A stretch of 64,000 bases of DNA, taken from assembly GCF_001650915.1 (NCBI RefSeq), contig NZ_LXYO01000023.1, positions 186,001-250,000 on the forward strand. Reading direction: 5' to 3'. The notes under the pieces were generated by a model. The model did no database searches. It worked only from the letters and a program-made list of their open reading frames with translations, and was not told where the DNA came from. This DNA comes from Marinobacter sp. EhC06 (GTDB lineage Bacteria > Pseudomonadota > Gammaproteobacteria > Pseudomonadales > Oleiphilaceae). Of this stretch, positions 12,391 through 21,281 are shown piece after piece. Every line of letters begins with the position of its first letter. Position 1 is the stretch's first letter. The position numbers were made by a program, and so were the translations under genes.

Positions 12391-12432
12391 AGCATAGTTC
12401 ATGAAGTGGGATCAGAAGTTGAGATAGCGCAA
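12391..12432 (-). promoter_or_regulatory. Candidate Anr/FNR-dependent promoter of the arc-atp operon
   Basis: Read on the minus strand, TTGCGCTATCTCAA (12432-12419) matches 7 of 10 specific bases of the FNR/Anr site TTGAT-N4-ATCAA. TATGCT (12396-12391) can serve as -10. The resulting start near 12384 puts the site centre at about -41.5, the class II activation position. Arginine deiminase operons in pseudomonads are Anr-activated. The match is weak in the inner bases. Confidence 0.45.
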
Positions 12433-12447
12433 TTTTTGATCAGCCAT

Positions 12448-12485
12448 AAAAAAACCCCGGATGGAGGAGTTGGTTCCACCCGGGG
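12448..12485 (-). terminator. Rho-independent terminator after the copper receptor gene
   Basis: On the minus strand the stem CCCCGGGTGGA / TCCATCCGGGG (one mismatch) closes on an 8-nt loop and is followed by seven T. It lies 52 nt beyond the stop of the 12537..14546 gene. Confidence 0.85.
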
Positions 12486-12536
12486 CGAGAATGGCACCCG
12501 CCGGCTATGAGAAGCGGGTAACCGCCATGCAAGGTC

Positions 12537-14546
12537 TTACCACCTGGCTGTCAGTGCGGCACGCAGGGTCCGGCCAGGCTCATTAACTCTTACGGCTTCG
12601 GGATTAAACGGATCAGTGTTGGCCCGGCTAACGTGGGGCGCCCAGGTATTGTCGAACAGGTTGTCCACTGCCCAGCTGACACTCAGATACTCTGCGAGCG
12701 GGTGGCTCCCGGACAGGTTCAGTACGCCGTAGCCTGGTGAAGTGCCGGGATCCTGCCCGGATTCCAGATCCACGCGGTCCTGGCGACGGGCCAGTACCCA
12801 CTCCAGTTCAACGGCATGCCCCCTATGCTGCCAGCCAAGGGTCTGAACAAACTGCACCGGTGGAATCTGCGGCAGTGGCTTGTTTTCGTCGCGGTTCTCG
12901 CCCCTTACAGATGCCAGACTGCTATTGGTACTCCAGGTGCCGTTGCTCCATCCAAGCTGCGCTTCAACGCCCATCAGCCGCGCATCGATATTGCGGTAGA
13001 CACTGACCTGATCGGCATTCCGGGTACGCAGGACAAAGTCATCCACCTGATCCACCCACACGGCCGGGCGCCAGTGCCAGCCGTTGCTCTGGCCGGGCAT
13101 TGCCAGTTCAAGCTTGCGGTGCGTCTCAGGGTCCAGGGCAGGGTTACCCACCCAGCGCCGTGCCGGGTCCATGTTGTTCCAGCTGGCAATGTAGCGCTCA
13201 GTCACGCCCGGGCTGCGGACGCTATGGCTGGCTGTAACCACCAGTGACTGGATCGGGGAGAACCGCCAGTCGCTGCTGACAAAGCCACTGAAATTGTCGT
13301 CGGTAACATCGGTATTGGTGGTGCCATAGATCGTCTGGTAGGCATCTGCAGCCGACATGGCCATCATGCCACTGCCAAACACCTTGTCGGCTGCCGCAGC
13401 AGACATTTCCACGCGGTCGTAGCGCACGCCACCGCCGAGCTTTAACTCCGGGGTTACCCGGTAGAAGCGCTCGGCGAAAAGGCCGAAACGGTCGCGATCC
13501 ACGTCAGGCCAGAGTACCGAGGTAAGCATATCGAGATTGGCTCCCCCGAAACGTTCTGCGTGCCAGTTATTGCTCTCGACATCCGCACCAACGGCCCAGT
13601 CTGTTCGCGCATCCGGACTCTGATCCAGGGTCAGGCGCAGGCCCCGGGTTTCGGTTTCGGAATCGGTCAGCATTTTCATCATCGACTCGCGGAGACTGAA
13701 GTTATCCATGATGTGATCAACATCGGCCTGCCAGGCCAGCAGGTTCCAGTTGCCGTTGGCTACCGGCGAGCCCAGCTCCAGGCGCATGATGTCGGTATCG
13801 GTTTTCGGCGCATCCATGCCGGAGCCGGCGTATTTCACATCCCGCTCTTCCTGCCTGCTCACCAGCCCCTTGATATAAAAACCGTTTTCCGCCTTCCAGG
13901 CTGCATCCAGGCGAGCCTCGGAATTCTTGTAGGCGCTGCGGACCTCGTTGCCGTCGCCGTCCTCGTAATCATCCGCCTCGTCGTAACCACCGGCGAGCCG
14001 AAGCCAGGCACTGTCGCTACCCACTGCGGCACTGCCATTGACCAGCTTGCCATTGCCGTTGTCAGCGCCGCCAACAGTCAGATGACCCGTGGTGTCTGAA
14101 CCGCCAAACACCGGCGCCGCAGTGGTGGCAACCACCTGGCCACCGGAAATGGGGCCCCAGCGCAGGGTCTGGTTGCTAGTACGCACTTCCAGCAAGGGCG
14201 CCAGCGCTGAACTCAAACGACTGGTCGGCGGGTCCATGCGATTCGGGCAGGCCCCTTCAACGCGAATGCCGTCCAGAAGCACATCCACCCGCTCCTGGCT
14301 CTGGCCCCGAATGACCGGTTCCAGCCCCCGACCGCCCATTCGGGAAAGCGAAACTGAAGGATTAGCAGACAAACGTTCAACCGGCTCTGAAGCCAACGTA
14401 CTCGACGCCTCTTCGATGCTTTGCCCTTCAGTAACCCGAATCACAGGCAAATCGGGAGAACTCTCCTGTGCCAAGCCCCCGGCGGGCAGTAAAACCAATC
14501 CCGCGGCACACAATCCGATGAAACGCGTTCCCATTACCGTCGCCAT
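12537..14546 (-). CDS. oprC: TonB-dependent copper receptor, OprC/NosA type
   Basis: This 669-residue outer membrane receptor has a signal peptide (cleavage near GGLAQE), a plug domain and a beta-barrel ending in aromatic W669. The plug has GACPNRMDPPTS, the family signature around C100-x3-M104. The barrel part has H278-x-M280 in VDHIMDN. In Pseudomonas aeruginosa OprC, copper is bound by a CxxxM and an HxM pair, so the binding set appears complete. AAGG lies before the first ATG; a second ATG four codons on is possible. It faces a RegB/RegA-like system across 130 nt, which suggests copper supply for respiratory oxidases. Confidence 0.88.
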   Translation of the reverse strand: MATVMGTRFIGLCAAGLVLLPAGGLAQESSPDLPVIRVTEGQSIEEASSTLASEPVERLSANPSVSLSRMGGRGLEPVIRGQSQERVDVLLDGIRVEGACPNRMDPPTSRLSSALAPLLEVRTSNQTLRWGPISGGQVVATTAAPVFGGSDTTGHLTVGGADNGNGKLVNGSAAVGSDSAWLRLAGGYDEADDYEDGDGNEVRSAYKNSEARLDAAWKAENGFYIKGLVSRQEERDVKYAGSGMDAPKTDTDIMRLELGSPVANGNWNLLAWQADVDHIMDNFSLRESMMKMLTDSETETRGLRLTLDQSPDARTDWAVGADVESNNWHAERFGGANLDMLTSVLWPDVDRDRFGLFAERFYRVTPELKLGGGVRYDRVEMSAAAADKVFGSGMMAMSAADAYQTIYGTTNTDVTDDNFSGFVSSDWRFSPIQSLVVTASHSVRSPGVTERYIASWNNMDPARRWVGNPALDPETHRKLELAMPGQSNGWHWRPAVWVDQVDDFVLRTRNADQVSVYRNIDARLMGVEAQLGWSNGTWSTNSSLASVRGENRDENKPLPQIPPVQFVQTLGWQHRGHAVELEWVLARRQDRVDLESGQDPGTSPGYGVLNLSGSHPLAEYLSVSWAVDNLFDNTWAPHVSRANTDPFNPEAVRVNEPGRTLRAALTARW

Positions 14547-14676
14547 ACAACCTTATCCTGACCAGCTCTGATAGTTGGCGCCAATCATAAAGATCAGCCG
14601 GCGCTTGCGCCTGAGACCAAATGCCGCATCCCCTCGGAGGTATTACCGCGTATCCGGACGGAAAAAAACCGCTAGA

Positions 14677-15957
14677 ATGCCCGTTATGGAATGGCTGACC
14701 CACTCACAGACCGGATTTCAACAGACTGCTCGCTATCTGCTGGGCATGCGTTTGACTATTGTTGCGCTGCAGCTGATTTCGATCGCCGTAGCGGAAACCA
14801 TGGTGACTCTGGCCCATCGCGCCGAAGCGGTTATCCTGCCCCTCGCCTATGGCGTTCTGGCAACCCTGGCCTGGCTCTGGTTTACCCGACGCCCGCCTCG
14901 CTCGACACAGGCCGTCAGCCTGGTTCTGATCGTCGATCTACTGCTGATCGGAACCTGGCTTTACCTGACGGGCGGCTATACCAATCCTTTGGTTTCCCTG
15001 TTGCTGCTGCCCATCGCCGTTGCCATTGTGCTGGTGCCACTGGGCCAGAGTATTGCCGTCACCGTTGCCGGGGTGGCGGTCTATACCTCACTGGTGATCT
15101 GGCATACCCCGGTTACCCATGAACATCACAGCGCCAACCTCGCCCAGCTGCACCTTGTCGGCATGTGGGTCACCTTCGCCACCACCGCCGCGATCCTGCT
15201 ACTGGTTGTCGGCGCGCTGGCCCGACGTCTGCGCCAACAGCAGGCCCAGCTTGCGCAGATACGGGAGACACGGCTTCGGGATGAGCAGATCATCGCCCTG
15301 GGGCTTTCCGCCGCTGCCGTCGCCCATCGCCTGGGCACACCGCTGAACACCATGACGCTGCTGGTGGAGGAAATGAAATCCGCAGTACCGGAGGGTGAGC
15401 CCATGGCAGACGATCTTGCCCTGATGGAGAGTCAACTGGGTCTTTGCAGTGCCCATCTGCAACAGCTGTCTTCTGCGGCCGTACAGGCCAAGACCGCGCA
15501 ACTGGAAACCCTGCCCGCCCGGGACTGGGTCGCACGCCTCCGGGAATCAGCCACCCTGCTATGGCCGGGTGCCGCCATTCAATGGCGACAGCCTGAACCG
15601 GACTGCCCCGTTGCCGTGGACGCCACCCTCGATCAGGCCGTCCTCAATGTGTTGGCAAACGCGGTGACAGCCAGCCCTTCCTGGGTCGCCGTTGCCGCAA
15701 GGGAGAGTGTCGACGGCCGAATGGAATTGGTTGTCGAGGACCATGGCGATGGTCTGGAATCTACCCCTGAAGGTACCCTCGGGGACAAGGTGGTCAGTTC
15801 GGAGAACGGGCTCGGAGTTGGCCTTTTCCTCTCCAACGCCACCATTCAGCGTCTTGGAGGCACCCTGAAAGCCCGGGGCAGCGCGGAAGGCACCACCATC
15901 ATCATTGAATTGCCGATAGCGGCAGCGACCAACAGCCCATTGGGAGACCAGGCGTGA
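14677..15957 (+). CDS. regB: RegB/PrrB/RoxS-like redox sensor histidine kinase
   Basis: This membrane sensor has six predicted membrane helices in residues 20 to 185, then a kinase core. The quinone-site-like motif GGYTNP (99-104) fits RegB GGxxNPF. The phospho-acceptor H217 lies in AVAHRLGTPLN. Cys257 in LGLCSAHL lies where RegB has its redox Cys265. The ATP-binding part has VLNVLANAV and GLGVGLFLSNATI. The start is uncertain: ATG 14677 and ATG 14686 both lack a strong ribosome site; 14677 is chosen. The stop overlaps the regA start by 4 nt. RegBA systems control respiration and redox genes. Confidence 0.87.
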   Translation: MPVMEWLTHSQTGFQQTARYLLGMRLTIVALQLISIAVAETMVTLAHRAEAVILPLAYGVLATLAWLWFTRRPPRSTQAVSLVLIVDLLLIGTWLYLTGGYTNPLVSLLLLPIAVAIVLVPLGQSIAVTVAGVAVYTSLVIWHTPVTHEHHSANLAQLHLVGMWVTFATTAAILLLVVGALARRLRQQQAQLAQIRETRLRDEQIIALGLSAAAVAHRLGTPLNTMTLLVEEMKSAVPEGEPMADDLALMESQLGLCSAHLQQLSSAAVQAKTAQLETLPARDWVARLRESATLLWPGAAIQWRQPEPDCPVAVDATLDQAVLNVLANAVTASPSWVAVAARESVDGRMELVVEDHGDGLESTPEGTLGDKVVSSENGLGVGLFLSNATIQRLGGTLKARGSAEGTTIIIELPIAAATNSPLGDQA

Positions 15958-16484
15958 GTAAACAACAGGCGTGGCTACTGATTGATGACGATGACGCCTT
16001 TCTGCAAGTACTTCAGCGTTCACTTGGCCGCCAGGGTATTGAAGCCCAGCTTGCCCACGGACATCAGGAGGCAAAAAACGCCCTGCTGAACGGAACATTT
16101 CACCGGTGCGTGCTGGATCTGAACCTGGCCGGTGAGAGTGGCCTGCAATTGCTACCGGAGTTGCTGGACATGCATCCGGACCTTGAGATCCTGGTGCTCA
16201 CCGGTTACGGCAGTATCGCCACGGCGGTCGAGGCCATGCGCCGGGGTGCGGTGAACTACCTGTGCAAGCCGGTAACAGTCAACCAGCTGCTGGCCGGGTT
16301 CGAACCCATTGACGCCCCGCCGGACCTCCGGGCGGAACCACCGTCGGTAGAGGAGATGGAGTGGGAACACATCCAGCGGGTTCTTAACGAAAACGAGGGC
16401 AACGTCTCAGCCACCGCCCGGGCCCTGAACATGCACCGCCGCACTCTTCAACGGAAACTCCAGAAACACTCCCGCTGGCGCTAA
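15954..16484 (+). CDS. regA: RegA/PrrA/RoxR-like response regulator
   Basis: This 176-residue regulator has a receiver domain with phospho-acceptor D55 (VLDLNLAG) and K105 (CKPV). Its C-terminal Fis-type helix-turn-helix (GNVSATARALNMHRRTLQRK) is almost identical to the strongly conserved RegA output region. It starts with GTG at 15954, overlapping the kinase stop (GTGA), so the pair is translationally coupled. It is likely to act on the divergent copper receptor and other respiratory genes, which is inference. Confidence 0.92.
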   Translation: MSKQQAWLLIDDDDAFLQVLQRSLGRQGIEAQLAHGHQEAKNALLNGTFHRCVLDLNLAGESGLQLLPELLDMHPDLEILVLTGYGSIATAVEAMRRGAVNYLCKPVTVNQLLAGFEPIDAPPDLRAEPPSVEEMEWEHIQRVLNENEGNVSATARALNMHRRTLQRKLQKHSRWR

Positions 16485-16653
16485 TCTGCGCCCGGGGGTA
16501 TATGACAAGAAAAATGACATCCATCAATTCCGTTCGACCATTTACCGATGGTTTTCTCCGGCCATTCCGGTAGCATGCCCTGCCAATTACTTCAGGTCTC
16601 ACAGGGAGGAGAGTTCGTACATTTACACGCCGGAACTCAAATTACCGACTCCC

Positions 16654-18786
16654 ATGCCCAGATCCCCCGCAACGATTACACCACCCTCAGGCATTGATCC
16701 CAATCGCCTCGCCATGATTGCGGCGGTTACGCCCAATTTTCTGGTAATGCTGGACGATGCCGGTCGCATTGAATGGGTGAATCCCAGCTTCGAAGAGCAT
16801 ACCGGTTACCGGCTTGAGGAAGTGCGCGGGCGCCTGCCGAAGGAAGTACTTTACGGGCCGGACACGGACCCCGAAACCATCAAACGCATTCATCAGAAGC
16901 TGCACAAGGCCGAGGTCATCGAAGAAGACATCCTTCATTACACCAAAGCCAGTGAGCCTTACTGGGTGCATACCTATTGCGTGCCAATCGGCACCGAACA
17001 GGGTGTTGCCCCAGGTTTTATCGCCATTCAGAACAACATCTCGGACCGGAAGAACAGCGAGCGGGGCCTGCGCATCGCAGCCAGCGTGTTCGATCGCAGC
17101 CACGAGGCCATTCTGATTACCGACCGGTCCAACCGGATCCTGGATGTGAATCCCGCGTTTTCACGAATTACCGGCTACAGCCGCCAGGAAGTGCTGGGCC
17201 TGAACCCGGCCATCCTCAGCTCTGGCCGTCACTCCGGGGAATACTACCGCTCCATGTGGCAGACCATCGAGAAAACCGACCACTGGCGGGGCGAAATTTG
17301 GAACCGCCGGAAAAACGGTGAAGAGTACGTGGAACTGCTTTCCATCAGCCGCGTGCACCTGGAGGAGCCCGGGCAGTATTACCATGTGGCGGCGTTCTCT
17401 GACATTACCGCGCTCAAGAACCACGCCAGAGAACTGGACCGGGCCGCCAACTACGACGACCTGACCGGTCTGCCCAACCGCCAGTTGCTGGAAGAGCGAC
17501 TGCGCACCGCCCGAGATCACGCCGACCGGCAACACCGAAGCGTTTCCGTGTGCTATCTGGACCTGGATGGCTTCAAGGCCATCAATGACAAATGGGGCCA
17601 TTCGGCCGGTGACCAGACCCTGAAAACCCTGGCTGAACGGCTCACCCGGGCACTGCGCAGCGGCGACACGGTGGCGCGGATCGGTGGCGACGAATTCGTC
17701 CTCCTGCTGCAGGGCGACGACAACCACGATGCGGTTTATCGACGGATTCTGGCCACCGTTGGGGATCCGGTTGTCGTGGGTGACCAAAGCGTCGCCCTCA
17801 CCGCAAGTCTTGGCATTACCCGTTACCCGGAAGACGGATCAGACGCTGAAGGGCTGATTCGCCATGCCGACCAGGCCATGTATTCCGCCAAGGAAAAAGG
17901 CCGCAACCAGTACCACTTCTTTGATCCCGGCCTGGATGAGCATCGACGGAACCGGCGCAACCAGTTGATGGAAATTACCCGGGCTCTGGAAAACGAAGAG
18001 TTCGAACTGTTTTTCCAGCCCCAGATCCGAACGAACGATTGCGCACTCCTTGGCTTTGAGGCTCTGATCCGCTGGGATCACCCGGAGAAAGGCCTGGTGT
18101 CACCCGCCGAGTTCCTTCCCATCGTCGAGAACAGTCACCTGGAGGTACCACTTGGCCAGTGGGTACTGAAAGAAGCGATTCACCAGATGAACGCGTGGAA
18201 GGAAGCGGGAGAGGATCTGCCGGTCAGCATCAACATCAGCGCGCCGCACCTGATGGACCGCAGCTTTGCCGATTACCTGGAAAGCTACCTGCACAGCCAT
18301 CCGGAAGTTACACCAGGGCAAATTACCCTGGAGGTTCTGGAATCAACGGCCCTGGAGGATACCCAGCGGGCGAGCAATGTTCTGGCGCGTTGTCAGGGCC
18401 TTGGCCTGCAGGTGGCGCTGGACGATTTTGGTACCGGTTTTTCATCGCTCACCTATCTGCGCACTCTGCCGGTAGACATCATAAAGATCGATCAGAGTTT
18501 TGTTCGCAACATGCTTGAGGATGCCAGCGACCACGCCATCGTGGAGAGCGTTATCTTCCTGGCACAGCGGTTTGCCCACCCGGTTCTGGCCGAAGGCGTG
18601 GAAACCATGGAGCATGCACGGGCACTACGGCAGATGGGCTGCAACTTCGTGCAGGGCTACGGAATTGCCCGCCCGATGCCCGCGGATGAAGTACTGGATT
18701 GGGCTCGGAACTGGCGGGCAAAAGCACAGCACGGAAAGGCCGGTGACTTGCTCAGTTCCGCCGTAGCCAGTGGCGAGGGCATCTGA
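16654..18786 (+). CDS. PAS-PAS-GGDEF-EAL cyclic-di-GMP enzyme
   Basis: This 710-residue soluble protein has PAS domains at about 20-130 and 145-260, a GGDEF domain (motif intact at 344-348, RxxD inhibitory site RSGD nine residues before) and an EAL domain (EAL at 469-471, with ESTALED, DDFGTGFSS, KIDQSF and EGVET). Both catalytic motifs are intact, so it may make and break cyclic-di-GMP, perhaps with GGDEF as a regulatory part. The ATG at 16654 has no clear ribosome site. A strong GGGAGGA lies at 16604-16610, 10 nt before an in-frame ATT (16621), so a non-canonical longer start is possible. Confidence 0.9.
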   Translation: MPRSPATITPPSGIDPNRLAMIAAVTPNFLVMLDDAGRIEWVNPSFEEHTGYRLEEVRGRLPKEVLYGPDTDPETIKRIHQKLHKAEVIEEDILHYTKASEPYWVHTYCVPIGTEQGVAPGFIAIQNNISDRKNSERGLRIAASVFDRSHEAILITDRSNRILDVNPAFSRITGYSRQEVLGLNPAILSSGRHSGEYYRSMWQTIEKTDHWRGEIWNRRKNGEEYVELLSISRVHLEEPGQYYHVAAFSDITALKNHARELDRAANYDDLTGLPNRQLLEERLRTARDHADRQHRSVSVCYLDLDGFKAINDKWGHSAGDQTLKTLAERLTRALRSGDTVARIGGDEFVLLLQGDDNHDAVYRRILATVGDPVVVGDQSVALTASLGITRYPEDGSDAEGLIRHADQAMYSAKEKGRNQYHFFDPGLDEHRRNRRNQLMEITRALENEEFELFFQPQIRTNDCALLGFEALIRWDHPEKGLVSPAEFLPIVENSHLEVPLGQWVLKEAIHQMNAWKEAGEDLPVSINISAPHLMDRSFADYLESYLHSHPEVTPGQITLEVLESTALEDTQRASNVLARCQGLGLQVALDDFGTGFSSLTYLRTLPVDIIKIDQSFVRNMLEDASDHAIVESVIFLAQRFAHPVLAEGVETMEHARALRQMGCNFVQGYGIARPMPADEVLDWARNWRAKAQHGKAGDLLSSAVASGEGI

Positions 18787-18798
18787 GCCGGATCGGCT

Positions 18799-19458
18799 CT
18801 ACCGATACCGCCTCTGATCCAGTGTTGTCAGCCGGTCTGGATGAAATACCATAAGTCCGGTTACGAAGGTGCCGTTCACAAACCCTTCCGGAATCATGAA
18901 CAGGGGCAGGTAACGGATGTACTCATGCACCAGTTCATCAAACGTATAGACGCCGCTGGTCCATAGCATCATGCACATGACCGTACCGGCCGCCGCCACG
19001 GAAATGCCCGCACCGAAAAACCCGCAGAAGAAGATATAGGCGAAGAAGTTCCGGAAATCCCGTCGACGCTCCCAGAGCATGATGCCGTGGCTGACAATGG
19101 CAGGCACCATCACCGTGATCAGCCCGTTGGCGGCAAACATGATCAGAGGCTCGCGGCCGGTGATGACCGTGATCACCAGTGCCATCAGGCCCGCCAGCAC
19201 TGCCAGCGCCCACCCCAGCATCAGCGTTATCACCGTGATACCAAAAACGTGGATGGCCAGGCCGGGAGAAATGCCGGCCCGCAGTTGCCAGACAAAACCA
19301 AGTACCACGGCAGCGCCGAAGAACGAGTGCTGGAGTGCGTTGTCCTTGCGAAACGCCTGCCAGTCAATCGAGCGCAGCGCCCGGAAAAGAATCACCAGAA
19401 AGAGCAGAAGAGTGATGATCCACTGACTGGTGGATAGCAGGTTTTCAGTCATGCCCAT
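18799..19458 (-). CDS. CbiM-like energy-coupling-factor permease homologue (COG3235)
   Basis: This 219-residue protein has about seven membrane helices and no enzyme motif. ISPGLAIHVFGITVITLMLG, the AANGLITVMVPAIVSHGI segment and IPEGFVNGTFVTG resemble the COG3235 group, distant relatives of the CbiM metal-uptake component. No partner ATPase (CbiO) or CbiQ lies nearby, so transport of a metal is only suggested. Two starts (19458 and 19452) lie 6 nt apart; the first is chosen. It converges with the GGDEF-EAL gene with a 12-nt gap. Confidence 0.7.
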   Translation of the reverse strand: MGMTENLLSTSQWIITLLLFLVILFRALRSIDWQAFRKDNALQHSFFGAAVVLGFVWQLRAGISPGLAIHVFGITVITLMLGWALAVLAGLMALVITVITGREPLIMFAANGLITVMVPAIVSHGIMLWERRRDFRNFFAYIFFCGFFGAGISVAAAGTVMCMMLWTSGVYTFDELVHEYIRYLPLFMIPEGFVNGTFVTGLMVFHPDRLTTLDQRRYR

Positions 19459-19539
19459 AGTGAACGTACCGCAGCAACGGGGTCGGGAATGACATCTTAG
19501 CGGCTCGCCCCACCCCCGGTGCAAGCGAGCCCAGATAGA

Positions 19540-21273
19540 TCAGGCGACCTGTTTTTCGAGTTTGCCAAGGTCGGTCAGGCGCTGCCAGGCCTCATAAGTA
19601 CTCAGGAAAACCTCGCCACCCAGGTGGGAAAGCAGTTCTGTCCCTTTCAGCTTGTCCATTACCGGACCTTTCACTTCCGCCAGATGCAACCGGACCCCTG
19701 CGTCTTTCATACGCTCGTTGATCGCCTCCAGACTCTCAAGAGCGGAGGCGTCCACCAGATTCACTGCTGGGCACACCAGCACCAGGTCTTTCAGCTCCGG
19801 CTCCCGTATCATCAGGTCCATCACTGTTTCCTCAAGGAACCGGGCATTGGCAAAGTACAGACTCTCGTCCACACGCAGAAAGGTCACCTTCGGGCACAGT
19901 TCAACATCGTGGCGAAGCACATTGCGGAAATGCTCGGTACCGGGCACACGGCCAACCACCGCACTGTGGGGGCGACTGGTTCGATACAGGAACAGCCCGA
20001 TGGACAGTGCCACCCCGGCGATAATGCCGGCCTCGACACTGTGTACCAGGGTCAACACAATGGTGGCGAGCATGGCGCCAAAGTCCGTGCGGGAATAGCG
20101 CCAGGTGCGCCCGAGGGCCGGAAGGTCGATCAGGGTGGCCACAGCCACAATAATGGTCGCCGCGAGAGTCGCCTGGGGCAGATACGCGATGGCCGGTGTC
20201 AGGAACAGCGTTGCCATGGCAATACCGACCGCGGCATAGGCACCTGCCGCGGGGGTCTCGGCACCGGCGTCAAAGTTGACTACGGAACGGGAGAAACCAC
20301 CGGTGACCGGCATACCGCCGGAAAAACCGGCGCCCAGGTTGGCGGTACCCAGCCCAATCAGTTCCTGGTCCGGATCAATACGCTGGCGCCGTTTTGCGGC
20401 CAGGGTCTGGCCCACCGACACCGATTCCACAAAACCGACAACACTGATCAGCAAAGCGCTGACCGCAAGTTGCTGCCACAGGCCCATGTCCAGGCTGGGC
20501 ATGGTGAAATCAGGCAGCCCCCGGGGTACATCCCCCACCAGACGGACACCCTGGCCATCAAGCTGGAACTGCCAGGCCACCAGTGTGGTCACCAGAACCG
20601 CCAGAATCGGCGCGGTTTTGGTCAGGATATCCGCCATTCTCGGAGCCAGCCCCACTCCCATCAGAAGCGGCTTCAAGCGCTTGCGCGCAAGGATCAGGAA
20701 CACCAGCGCCCCGGTACCGACAGCCAGTGTTGCCAGGTTGGTATCGCCAATCGACGTCAACAGGGACCGGCCAATTTCCAGCAGGTTATGACCAGAGGCC
20801 TGGATCCCGAAAATATGCTTTAGCTGACTGGCGGCGATCACAATGCCAGAGGCCGTGATAAAGCCTGAAATCACCGGATGGCTGAGAAAATTGGCCAGGA
20901 ACCCGAGTCGAAGCACCCCCATCAGGGTCAGCATCAACCCGGACATAACCGCCAGCAGAACGGCACCGGCCACGTATTCGGGGGTACCGGCCTCCGCTAG
21001 CGGTGCCAGGGCCGCCGCGGTCATCAGCGAGGCCACGGCCACAGGCCCAACGGACAAGGTCCGGCTGGTGCCGAAGAGGGCGTAGATCACCAGTGGCAGG
21101 ATACTGGCGTACAAACCCACCTGGGCAGGCAACCCGGCCAGCAGGGCATAGGCCAGCGACTGGGGGATGAGCATGACGGTGACAATGATCGCGGCCACCA
21201 GATCGCTGGTGGCCTGATCCCGACCATATTTCGGTGCCCAATCCAGGATCGGCAGATAGCGTTTAAGATTCAT
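19540..21273 (-). CDS. SulP-family anion transporter with STAS domain
   Basis: This 577-residue inner membrane protein has a 12 to 14 helix SulP core (residues about 20 to 420; GRDQATSDLVAAIIVTVMLIPQSLAYA is the family entry) and a cytoplasmic STAS domain (about 440-560, with CPAVNLVDASALESL). SulP members carry sulfate, bicarbonate or other anions; the substrate is not readable. It lies 8 nt after the persulfide-dioxygenase-like gene on the same strand, which favours sulfate or sulfite export or uptake linked to sulfide oxidation. This pairing is known from other proteobacteria. Confidence 0.9.
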   Translation of the reverse strand: MNLKRYLPILDWAPKYGRDQATSDLVAAIIVTVMLIPQSLAYALLAGLPAQVGLYASILPLVIYALFGTSRTLSVGPVAVASLMTAAALAPLAEAGTPEYVAGAVLLAVMSGLMLTLMGVLRLGFLANFLSHPVISGFITASGIVIAASQLKHIFGIQASGHNLLEIGRSLLTSIGDTNLATLAVGTGALVFLILARKRLKPLLMGVGLAPRMADILTKTAPILAVLVTTLVAWQFQLDGQGVRLVGDVPRGLPDFTMPSLDMGLWQQLAVSALLISVVGFVESVSVGQTLAAKRRQRIDPDQELIGLGTANLGAGFSGGMPVTGGFSRSVVNFDAGAETPAAGAYAAVGIAMATLFLTPAIAYLPQATLAATIIVAVATLIDLPALGRTWRYSRTDFGAMLATIVLTLVHSVEAGIIAGVALSIGLFLYRTSRPHSAVVGRVPGTEHFRNVLRHDVELCPKVTFLRVDESLYFANARFLEETVMDLMIREPELKDLVLVCPAVNLVDASALESLEAINERMKDAGVRLHLAEVKGPVMDKLKGTELLSHLGGEVFLSTYEAWQRLTDLGKLEKQVA

Positions 21274-21281
21274 CAGGAATC

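Noticed and set aside
14634..14690. GGAGG at 14635-14639 as ribosome site for regB
   Set aside because: No in-frame ATG, GTG or TTG lies at the right distance; the kinase start remains uncertain between 14677 and 14686.
19519..20823. A 434-codon open frame on the plus strand
   Set aside because: It runs against the SulP gene and shows low-complexity His/Gln-rich translation typical of an antisense shadow in GC-rich DNA.
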